A DNA stretch of 33,143 nt from Rhizopus sp. PT2906 (lineage: Eukaryota > Mucoromycota > Mucoromycetes > Mucorales > Rhizopodaceae): the NCBI GenBank assembly GCA_025529335.1, contig JAMYHX010000476.1:1-33143 (forward strand), in the 5' to 3' direction. Below, piece by piece: positions 20,085 through 29,500 of this stretch. The position numbers and the translations under genes are program-made. The notes under the pieces were generated by a model. It had not been told where the DNA came from, did not search any database, and saw only the letters and a program-made list of their open reading frames with translations. Numbering within the stretch: the first letter of the stretch is position 1; each line of letters begins with the position of its first letter.

Positions 20085-22453
20085 TCAAAACCTATCTGAA
20101 TAGCACTTGTAGTAAGCTGTTACCTGAGTTTTAAATCTAAATCGAGTGTTGTTTAATGCCTTCACTTTCAGAACGATTTCTCTGATGAAAACCGGGGGTC
20201 TTCCTTCACCTCTCCAAATGACCCAAGAGATATCGAGCATGTTTTTACTTGCATTTATATCTGTTCCACAATATATTGCAGATTTTACAATCCAATATAC
20301 TATGGGACTTCTTTTACCATTCGAGAGCTTCTTTTGTTCCAACTGCTTCTGTTTACAGTTGTTGCAAATCTAAATAGTTGATGGACCAAAAATGTCATTA
20401 AATAACATTGACTTTATCAGTCTGATTTCATAAGAATACCTTCGACGTTTGGAATTCCTTTATGCCAACAAGGACATTCTTGAACTATCTTGATATCTGA
20501 AGGAGCTCCTTCTGTAGTATCCCCGTGACACCGCTAACATGATCCCTGATAGCAACAGTGTCTTTGTTTTTCATGCCATCTCCAAAAACAACCAGAGGAA
20601 TCGAATTGGAATATTGGAACTTGCTTTTCCGAGCTACTCTTTCCTTTTCTTCAGCAGATGGCCGAATTATACTATTGTCAATACCCTCTAAACATTAAAT
20701 ACTATTGCCATAATTACATTTGGCTGTTTTCTTGCCTTTTCTTTCTTTTCTTTTTACGCTGTTTTCGACTCTGCTTTGTTTTTTTCCGCTTTGCTTTGTT
20801 GTATTTTTTTTCCTCCGTTAATCAATATGTTGGCCATTTCTACATTTGACCTTTGTTTGCCTTGGTAATCATAAAAACGAAATGGTGCTGACTTTTCATC
20901 GTAAAAACGGAATGAGTGAGGTATGTTGACTAGAGCATATGTGACATATGCATTTGTCTTTTCCATGTCAACAGTTTTTACCGAAGAGAAGCCTGTCTCT
21001 ATTGCTTTTATGCCAGTACTTAGTTTTAGCTTTTCTATCTGGCAAGCTCTTCTTTTTGCACCACTGTAGCATTGCCTTTCTTTTTCACTACATCTTCTTG
21101 TTTATAGATTTCCCCCCCTCATGCTATATAGTCGCTGTGAATACATGTGTTCTTCCAGGATCGACAGCACAGGGCTGAAAACACTTTTGTACTTCTTGAT
21201 CAGAAAAGTCTTCCAAACCCAGTTGTATTGTCATTTTTCTTCTTTTGCCTTTCTTGCAAAGGCAAAGCATGCACCAAAACCATCTGTTTCAATGCAACAG
21301 GTAAACTTGTTTTGGCTTTCAAGAACTTTGTCCAGGCTTTCGTAGCCAAACTTCTTGAAGTTAAAAATCGAATAAACAAGCTTACATTGTCTTTGTACGT
21401 ACCGTTGCTCTTGTGTTTTGTAATGTATTGCAACGCCTTTGCATTTATAGAAATATAACGCCAACCCATAGACGGCGTAGGCATTAATGGAAAGCGTCTA
21501 GGCGTTTTTGAGTTATCGTCTTCATGCTCGTCACACAGTATTTCAAGTTCAGATATTATAGCAGCCAAAGCAGGCACAAATTTTGTTGGAGAAGCGGCAA
21601 GACTCTTGACAGTAGACGGTATGGGAAGCCTAGCTTGTAATCCATAGAAAGTCTGACAGTCAAGTAATATAAAACTCTTCTTTGAAAGTTTTCTACAATG
21701 TGGTTCAAATAGGCAGTAGCAGGAGCAACACAAGCAGCAGACAAAGCATCACTGTAGCCCTTTATATGATTATCTTTAAGGGGAAAACACGATAGACGGG
21801 TGCTCTGCTTTAAAATCCTCGAAACCAAGAGCGACACTGTTGGAAATGCTGACCTTGTTTGTGATCTTTTGGCCCATAATGAGCTGTGAGATAGCATACC
21901 AAAAGTTCTGTTGCGATATAACAACCGAATCAATGGAATCTTTGTTATTAACAATATACGCGTTGACAAACAGTTGCGCCCGAAAAAGGATATTTCTAAT
22001 AAATACACTTAATTTGATGATTTTCTCCGTAAATGACTCCTTGTATTCTGGTCTTATAACAGCTTTAAGGTAAACTTTGCGTGTAAAACGCTCATAATTG
22101 TCCCCAAGTTCATTTTTCAGTGCTTCATCTAGTGTTGCCTTGTAGTTACTACATTCTTTGGACCTTGCACTCTTATGGCCCGTTTGGCTGCATGATTTGC
22201 ATATTTGGACTTGGACGTTACTTTTACTGCCACTGGCCTCTTCAAGACGCTGTTTTTTCCCCTTTCCTCTCTCTATCTTTGTTCCGACATCATCTTTTGA
22301 GCCAATTTTTCTTTTCTCTGCGTCATTTTGTATATCATTACATTGAATCTTTTAAAATGCATATATGTATATGTATACTTACTGTTTACTTAAAGTGAGC
22401 ATTTATAGCTGCCTTTGTTTTTATGTCCAAACTGGTCACAGTCTTCACATTTA
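20085..22453 (-). pseudogene. Degenerate TnpB/Fanzor-like (OrfB zinc-ribbon) nuclease gene
   Basis: A large minus-strand protein can be followed across many frame changes. In order it has: a Cys knuckle CEDCDQFGHKNKGSYKC (22450-22396); a second knuckle CKSCSQTGHK..SKEC (about 22205-22150); a helical region with NFWYAISQLIMGQKI and YSDALSAACVAPATAYLNHI; CIETDGFGACFAFAR (about 21300); CAVDPGRTHVFTATI (about 21175); FRFYDYQGKQRSN; IPLVVFGDGM (about 20595); CNNCKQ (about 20365); CGTDINASKNML (about 20268); and WRGEGRPPVF. The VDPG...zinc ribbon...DINASKN order matches the RuvC-like core of TnpB and eukaryotic Fanzor proteins, RNA-guided DNA nucleases carried by transposons. I count at least four frameshifts (near 21785, 21615, 21370, 21235) plus in-frame stops (for example near 21128 and 20475), so it is dead. 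The family call rests on motif memory and needs a profile search. Confidence 0.55.
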
Positions 22454-22847
22454 TCAATGTCTGCTATTAGAATATAAAAAAGGCACTATGTGAGATGGAG
22501 TGTATATTATACATAGAGGAAAAATAAACCATTCTCTACTTGCAGTCGTTTTAATCTGTATTTCTCTTTGAGATGATGTATCGCTGTAAAAGAAGGCATA
22601 ATTTGTATGTAAGGCTATAAGCCAAAAAAAAAGAAGAGAAAAAGTTAAAGAAGTGGAAGTACAATATATCCAAATGACAACCATTGTTAAATGGAAACAC
22701 AATTGATCATTTATTTTCGAAAACAGTTCTAGAACGCATGTTGTCAAAAGCGCATTCACTCGACAGAATCAATTCATTATTACAACTCAATTAAACTAGA
22801 AAACATGCTCACTTCATTAAATAAATCACTTGTATGCGTCCCTGTCC
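22454..22847. other. Region upstream of the Fanzor-like relic
   Basis: On the minus strand a short possible exon (SDTSSQREIQIKTTAS, about 22585-22530) follows a CTTTTACAG acceptor-like site and might belong to the 5' end of the relic. The rest is AT-rich with no clear gene. No terminal repeat matching the other end of the relic was seen. Confidence 0.3.
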
Positions 22848-22874
22848 TTTTTTTTTTTTTAAAAAAAAAAAAAA
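22848..22874. repeat. T13-A14 homopolymer palindrome
   Basis: Thirteen T followed directly by fourteen A, a self-complementary block lying 23 bp outside the left end of the Tc1/mariner element. Confidence 0.9.
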
Positions 22875-22897
22875 CGACGTTTACAAGCACGAGGAAC

Positions 22898-22916
22898 ACA
22901 TAATTCGGTTTCGTAC
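22898..22916 (+). repeat. Left terminal inverted repeat of the Tc1-like element
   Basis: ACATAATTCGGTTTCGTAC. It is the exact reverse complement of 24499-24517 over 19 bases; outside this the two flanks differ. Confidence 0.9.
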
Positions 22917-22971
22917 TTAATAAAAATTGAAGTCAAAATTGTATTGTTTTCTTTCATAAGTTCAATATTTT

Positions 22972-24015
22972 ATGAAGTATCCATGTCTGCTGAAAACGTA
23001 TCAGCTAAAGAATGTGGCCCTTATCAACTTCGCGAAGAAAGAAAGTACTGGGGCATTTATTACCTTAGAAAAACGGGACATTGCAAACATAGTCGAAAGG
23101 TCAAAGTCAACAATACAAAGTGCTGTTGATAAAATAAAGAAGACTGGATCGTCTCTACTAACAAAGCCAAAATACAGGACTTACAAAATCAATGAATCAC
23201 AGAAACTGCTTACGAGGGCTATAGGAGATAATCCATTCGTAATATACGACCGCCTGAAATTAGAACGACATAACGTAGATTTAGAGATCTGTGGACAGAC
23301 CGTTATCAGCAGTTTGAAGAGGATGGATTATAGCTCTTACTTTGCTGCTCAAAAGCCATCATTGACAAAAGAGCACATGAAGAAAATGCTTTTCCAGGCC
23401 CAAGGGCATGTCAACTGAACGAATGAACAATGATCTAGCGTCATTTGGAGCGATGAATCTCGGTTCACCGTTACCGGTAACGATGGTGGCGCCAGAGCTA
23501 TCAGAAAGGTTGGTGAACAATATGGCGCTAAGCATATTGTACCAACGAAGAAGTATGGAGGTGGTGGAGTGACGATTTGGAACTGCTTTCATGCCGATGG
23601 TTTTGGTCCTTTGGTCTTGGTTGACGGCACAGTTGATTAAGACACAAATATCAACATTGTAGCCCAAAGCTTCCATACCTGGTTCGCGCAACTTTGCCAG
23701 CAAGAGGACAGAGATTTTATATTTCAAGAGGGTGGAGATAGCTGCTATACTGGTGGTTATGGGCGATGGTGGAAAAAAACCCACCAGATCAGGGGCTTTG
23801 AGTACTGGCCTGCACAAAGTCCTGATCTGAATCCGATAGAGCATGTTTGGGCCGCTTTGGATAAACTTATCAAGGAAAGAAGAAGTGAGGTTAGAAATAC
23901 TGAAGAGCTGAGCATTGTACTGAGAGAAGAGTGGGAGAAAATAAGCCTTGGATTGACGGGATGTTTGGTCGGAAGTATGAAGGCTCGATGCGAGACGGTA
24001 ATTGCCGCAAAATGA
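22972..24015 (+). pseudogene. Tc1/mariner transposase, inactivated
   Basis: One frame runs 348 codons from ATG 22972 to TGA 24013-24015. The N-terminal helix-turn-helix region has KRDIANIVERSKSTIQSAVD. The catalytic core has VIWSDESRFTVTG (D161), VTIWNCFHADGFGPL, FIFQEGGDSC (codon 254, Gly where the second catalytic Asp is expected) and WPAQSPDLNPIEHVW (E290), with 35 residues between positions 254 and 290. Premature stops are TGA 23416-23418, TGA 23431-23433 and TAA 23638-23640. The first two replace Trp in the usual HVNWT..QWSSVIWSDE pattern and the third probably Gln; all are single C:G-to-T:A changes. An alternative frame from ATG 22983 (MSAENVSAKECG) may be the original N-terminus, implying one small frameshift near 23015. 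The family call is very secure. Confidence 0.9.
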
Positions 24016-24498
24016 GGGCCGACAAAATACTGATTTTTCTTTTATATTTTATATTCATTAAATAAGCATGTCAAACCTTATCCTTTATAAACATGGAGTC
24101 TCCAAGCATTGGAGGGGATGAGCAATGGCTTTCCAAACATTTGATATTGTTGTGTGGGGTCTTTTATACCTTCGTGACCAACTAAAATTTATGCAAAATT
24201 TATATCCTTGACTATAAGATTGAATCCTCAAACTCCAAGTAAAGCAGAGAATAGTTTTAACCATTATGGGCTAAAAGAGGCATTGTTGATTGTGTTTATT
24301 TTTTTGTATCTTTAAAAACAATCCCAGTGGTACAGCAACTACAGCTGATCACTGTAAGTTTGTTTTACTAATTTTGACCTTTTTTTTTGTAATCGTGTTT
24401 TCCTACATTATTTATTCTGCCTCTGAGCTTTCTTGTCGTTATTTGTACGCAGTCACTTCTCCACAATATAAAGTTTGCGGAAGGTTAATTTACATTTT
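24016..24498. other. 3' non-coding part of the Tc1-like element
   Basis: Long for a Tc1-type 3' flank. It has a short plus frame starting at an ATG near 24092 (MESPSIGGDEQWLSKHLILL, about 31 codons) and a 79-codon plus frame at 24290 rich in F, C and Y. Neither has family motifs. Confidence 0.4.
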
Positions 24499-24517
24499 CG
24501 TACGAAACCGAATTATG
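24499..24517 (-). repeat. Right terminal inverted repeat of the Tc1-like element
   Basis: GTACGAAACCGAATTATGT, the exact reverse complement of 22898-22916. It ends 30 bp before the start codon of the DUF155 gene. Confidence 0.9.
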
Positions 24518-24547
24518 TCAGACCGATAGCCTATTTTTTTGTCTCCA

Positions 24548-26428
24548 ATGTCAAATAAGCCTCTCGATACAACCATAAAGAAGGCAGGGCCCAGTAAGCC
24601 CTCAGCTATAGCAAAACAAGTACTTAAAACAACACCTATTCCTCAACCTGTAAAATCTTCATCTTCTACTCCAAGCAATGTCTATGCTACTAATTATCAA
24701 ACCCAAGATACCCCCAGAGGAAAAGCAACACAACCTCTTCGAAGCACAAAAGTATCTCAAAAACTTGTACTCTTTCCACAATCCGATGATGCTGAGGCCA
24801 CAATGCAGGCTACCTTACCTGTTGACAGCACTGATCATTTCGCACCCCAACGTCGTAAATCCTCTGCCTCATTTGAACGACCTTGGCAGCCTATTGACCA
24901 GCCAACTACACCTACAGCAGCTGCCGGTCTTCCTTTACCTATTGAATGGACATTTGACACACGCACGCCAGCCGAGAGAATGACCAAAGATGAACGTGAT
25001 TTAGCTGGGTTGCCTCGTGCAGCAGCTTACTGTACAGGTGAAGGATATGATCTCACACGTCTTCGTCCGTTCCTGCGTGAGCATCATCGTGCTTTTCCTC
25101 GTTTGTACGACGAATGTCTATATGCAGCCTATCACTTTCCTCTTCGCACCTTGCGTCCTGGCAAGGATAACTTGCATAACGTTAGAGTACAGAGTAACCT
25201 GCCAAAAGTGTCGGTTGACAGTAGGCAGAACACGATGGATGAAGAATATATGGACTATGAAGAAGACCATTACCGCTCTGAGGACCCTATTGTCATTCAG
25301 CCACGAGAGGGTGATCCTTACACTGACTACTTTCACAGACAAAAAGGAGTACACTATGATCAACCCGAAGAACAGCAACCACTGATTGAACACAGAGAAA
25401 AAGATGATGATACGTACGAGGAGCCAAGTGCTCAGGACGAAGAGAACTTATACAATGACAGCACTGCTCATGATGACAGCAGTAGTAATAACAGACCCGA
25501 TATGGATTCAGAAAACAATAAGCCGAATGAAGATCAGACAACAAAGCCTCGCGAGTTGTTCAAAGGAGGCGAAGTATTCATATTTGATTATGGTGTTGTC
25601 GTATTCTGGAATTTCCGTCGTGCTGAGGAATTACTTATGTTGGAAGACTTTATGCAGTTCTCTATTGAACCCTTTAGGGATAATCCAGATGAGGATATGC
25701 AAATAGAGGAAATACATTTCCAATATGATACATCGCAAATGAAGCCTAGAATATTTAATGATATGATTACACTCAAGAGTAGTAATCATATGATCAAATT
25801 AACCTTATCTCATGGTCTTTCGCAAAGTGCTGTAGTGGCAAGGTATGAAGATATTATGGATAAGACAATTGACGTAGGGGGAAAACAATTCAAAATATAA
25901 CCTAGACATGCCGCCTGATTTACTCTTTCTTTAGGAAACCAAACATCTACCAAAAGAAATGGCAGAAACTGGACGATTGGGCAAAACCCGTACAGAGATA
26001 ACAAAAATTAATGGTCAATTATTTAACCTTAGAATGAACGTTAATCTTGTTTCTAATGTCCTAGGTAAGCTACATATATTAAACAAGTTGCAAAAAAGAC
26101 TAATCGTGAAAAGATACACCTGAAATCTTTTGGTCTGAACCTGCTCTAGAGCCAATGTATACGGCCATAAGAGAATATTTAGAGATACCCCAACGCGCAA
26201 AAATCCTAAATGATCGTTTGCGCGTGATCTCTGATTTGCTGTCTATGTTGAGAGATCATCTAACAAATTTTGGTGTAGAATATCAAACATTGATCATTAT
26301 TTATCTTATTATTGTTGCTGTCATCGTTGCATGTGTAAGTATAAGAAGTATTTAAGAATGCCTTGACTAATCCCTTATACAAGTTTGAAATTGCTGTCAA
26401 GATACTACAATCTCTTAATGTAGTATAA
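24548..26428 (+). CDS. DUF155/RMND1-family membrane protein (Sif2/Sif3-like)
   Basis: Exons 24548-25873, 25935-26064, 26114-26334 and 26384-26428 give 574 codons (573 aa). The N-terminal ~330 residues are disordered and Ser/Pro-rich, containing the motif STKVSQKLVLFPQ and an acidic, Gln/Asn-rich stretch. The DUF155 domain starts at about 337 with GGEVFIFDYGVVVFWNFRRA and includes ETKHLPKEMAETGRLG and DTPEIFWSEPALEPMYTAIR, then a helical coiled region (YLEIPQRAKILNDRL). It ends in a membrane segment, LIIIYLIIVAVIVACFEIAV. The family includes human mitochondrial RMND1 and the fission-yeast Sad1-interacting factors; with no mitochondrial presequence and a C-terminal anchor, a non-mitochondrial membrane location is more likely, but this is inference. 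The last 45-nt exon restores ACFEIAVKILQSL; unspliced, the frame would end CVSIRSI. A Tc1 end lies 30 bp upstream. Confidence 0.88.
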
Positions 26429-26532
26429 AAATATCTTTCTTCGTTATCTTTTCACTAAAATAAACTCTACAATATAAACATCTATTGTGCAATGGAGAGT
26501 AATTCATAATTTTTTAATACTTTATAAATGAT
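26429..26532. terminator. Convergent 3' ends of DUF155 and FKS genes
   Basis: 104 bp between stop codons. A plus-strand AATAAA at about 26458-26463 suits polyadenylation of the DUF155 transcript. No obvious matching signal is seen for FKS. Confidence 0.4.
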
Positions 26533-29500
26533 CTAAATAGGGAAATTTTTGATTGGAATAAATTTGGATAAAAGTGACTCTCCCAAGATCATTGGCGCTA
26601 ACACGAGGGTGGCAAAGCCTAGGAATATGCTATAGAACAAGATTCCATAGCGGATGGCTGCAAGCTTGCGTTCTTTTTGCTGCTTTGCTGTGTATATGTG
26701 GGCACGGATCTGCTTAGAAGGACGTAACCAGAATAACATGATTGAATGAACGGTGTTAATGTATGGGATCAGAATGAACAAGGACAAAAAGAAAAGTATG
26801 ACATGAGCAAGAAGAAAGTCTGTAGCAAATTCAGTCATTTCGATGATTTTACAGACAAATTCACGAGCAGGTTGAGTGATAGCTATATGTATGAAAGGTT
26901 AATACCAGACCTCCCTTGTTCACTGTCATATTCTATCTTACCGTGCCATCCGAGCTAAATAATGTCAATAATAATAAAAAAAAGCAGTTAGCAATAGATC
27001 ATGATCATTAGTTAAATTACTTACCTCTCGCCCATACCACTTGCCTGTCCACCACCCTCGGTTTGCTTCGTCATGTTTAAACTCTCGTGTCAAAAAGACA
27101 ACAGTCAGGAACTTTATAAAAAATCGTTGGATACTGGTCATGGCGATGATGGCAAGCACTACGTTGGTGAAGTTCCACTGTTCAAGTACAAACAAGACTT
27201 CAAATATAATGATCATGCTCAGAACAGCCCAACCATGGGCCAAGGCTCCCATGAATGAACCAAACTTGGTAACCCATATGCTCAGGATGCTGCCAATAGC
27301 AATAGACATGCCAAAGAAGGCAACTATACCAACAATATTTAGGATAATAGGAGCAAAAGACAAGACGCCAATACGGACCAAGCCACTAGGCCCTGTTGAT
27401 GGTAGTGTACGATCGACGGGGTCAAAGCTTTTTGCAAATGCATAGGGTATGGTGCAAAGGACAGCATAAATCAAAGGAAAGATAACCTCGGATATAATCA
27501 TGGCGTATCTATTGGCTCGTGGTACGTCTGCTATGCCCTTTGTAGCATCATTTTCCTTGCTACGTTTGTAACCTGTGATACGTGCTCGAGAAGACCGTAT
27601 ATGACTGATCCATGAGTCTGGATGTGTCTTGGAGTTACCGCGTGACATCCATCGAATGAATGCCTTATAGTCGAGAAGGAATTCAAGAGGAGCAAACTGA
27701 TTGGGATTAAATATAAACGGTGAAACAATCAATGCTATCACAGTAAACCAAAAGTACACCAAATGAGGTATCCAGTACGCCAAGGAGGCAAATAACATGA
27801 TCAAAAAGTTACGTGCTCCCACATAAATACTAGGACCAGTGAAACGAGAATAGAGTGTGGAAAAAGGAATACGCGATGTAGCAAAACCACGACCTGTGCC
27901 AATGTAACGTGCACCACCGTAGACTAAGTTTTCAAGCACGGAATTCGTGTAAATCTGTGTGACAAAAATTTCAAAGAGTGGAGACAAGCAAGCGAAATGC
28001 TTTGCCATACGTGTCAAACTTCTCCAGATACCCTTTTCAGTCAATTCTTGTAGGAACAATGGCAAGAAAGCAACAAGAAATACTGCAATAATAGATATAA
28101 TACAACGCTTGACCCAGTCGAATATAGGAACAATGTTATAACATCCTTCCGGTGTCAGAGGGATATCTTCGGGCAAATCTGGGTTGTATTCACAAATAGT
28201 AAGCGAATGACCCATGGCACTAATAAACAAAACAGCCAGCATAAACATTTGCACAGAGAGCATGATGAAAATATTGTTCAGATGGAACCCAGGATGAGCA
28301 TAGTAAAAGGTTAAAAAACGGTCAAGAGGAAGTTGTGTGCCGATATAATAGTATTCGCGAGATAACATTTGTTCGCCCATACCAGTACCAATCTTGGTTG
28401 TAAAGTTCAAGATAGAGCCAAAGCCTAAATCACGGCCCTTACCACACTGGAAGTATTCTGTATGCTTGATGCGACCGCCTCTTGTAAAGGAGTTCATGCC
28501 TGCGTAGATATCTTCATTCAAATGCAGTCCCTTTTGTGCCTTGGAAACACCACCTCTTGTGTTCATATAGATTGCGTTTAAAAAGTCTGGGTGGCCATAA
28601 TGTAACTTTCCTCCGCTCTTTGCCATGATTCTTTGTGTTAGCGTACCAAATGTTTGCTCTTTACCAGCAGCTACATCACCTAGAACGCCTGTATTTTCGG
28701 AAAAGATGTATTCACGTGCACCCACGATAGACACTGGGTATTTATTATTCTTTGGATAATCTGGAGAATAGGGCGATACCTGGAGAGTGTCGGATACTTC
28801 GAATTCATTAAGCACATTACAAATCTTGTAGCATTCTTCAAGATAATTGTCTTGATTAGCATCCACCAACTGTAAGAATTCACCTCTGTAAAAGATGATG
28901 GCATGATTCTGATTATCGGATTTACCATCACCCAAAATGGGGTTACCAGGGAGTCGAATACGAAAGTAAGGCTTACGTTTACCAGTGCTTAAAAGCTCTG
29001 CATGACCATCAATAAGTGCAGAGTAATATATTGGTTCACCACCTTCTTCTCTTGGAGGCTCTTCTTCAATATAAGCAATTTTAAGATCTGGAAAGGCTTT
29101 GAGTACGATTTCAGTGTCTTCTACTTCTGTTTTAGTGAACTTTGCATATCGTTGCATTGCTACAACAAACTTGAACTTTGAGTTCACTAGTATATTCATA
29201 TCTCTTTCGAGAGCGTCCTGATCTCCTTCATAGTTTACAGTATCTCCAAAGTTTTCAACTTTGAATAATACTCGAATGGCCTTTCGATAGTTCATAAATC
29301 CAGATATTGTACGGTACAGTGTCTGTGCTCGTAATGAAGCCCATATACGTGTTCGAAGCTTATACTCTGGCTTGGAGTCTTTGAAACCGAGACAGTAGAA
29401 AGGAAGGTCGTCGTACTTTGGAACCTTTTTGACATTGCCGTCTACAGGGAGATTGACCGAACTGTTATTATTGGAACCTATAAGCGTGCTGGCGGTTTCT

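Larger units (their letters stand above)
22898..24517 (+). mobile_element. Tc1/mariner-type DNA transposon (defective, 1620 bp)
   Basis: The element is bounded by perfect 19-bp inverted repeats (22898-22916 and 24499-24517) and encloses one transposase frame in Tc1/mariner style. TA dinucleotides occur within both repeats (22901-22902 and 24513-24514) and could be the target duplication, which would place the true ends three bases further in. The transposase frame holds three premature stops and a lost catalytic Asp, so the copy is not autonomous, but its ends look intact and it might be moved by an active relative. About 480 bp between the transposase and the right repeat carry no recognised gene. 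Confidence 0.85.

Noticed and set aside
24290..24529. 79-codon plus frame ending at the DUF155 leader
   Set aside because: Low-complexity aromatic/hydrophobic composition, spans the transposon end, no motifs.
24548..25873. Mitochondrial RMND1 assignment for the DUF155 gene
   Set aside because: No mitochondrial presequence; the long disordered N-terminus and C-terminal anchor fit the Sif2-type members better, so only the family was called.
27041..27445. 134-codon plus frame within FKS
   Set aside because: Antisense shadow of the long FKS exon; no own features.
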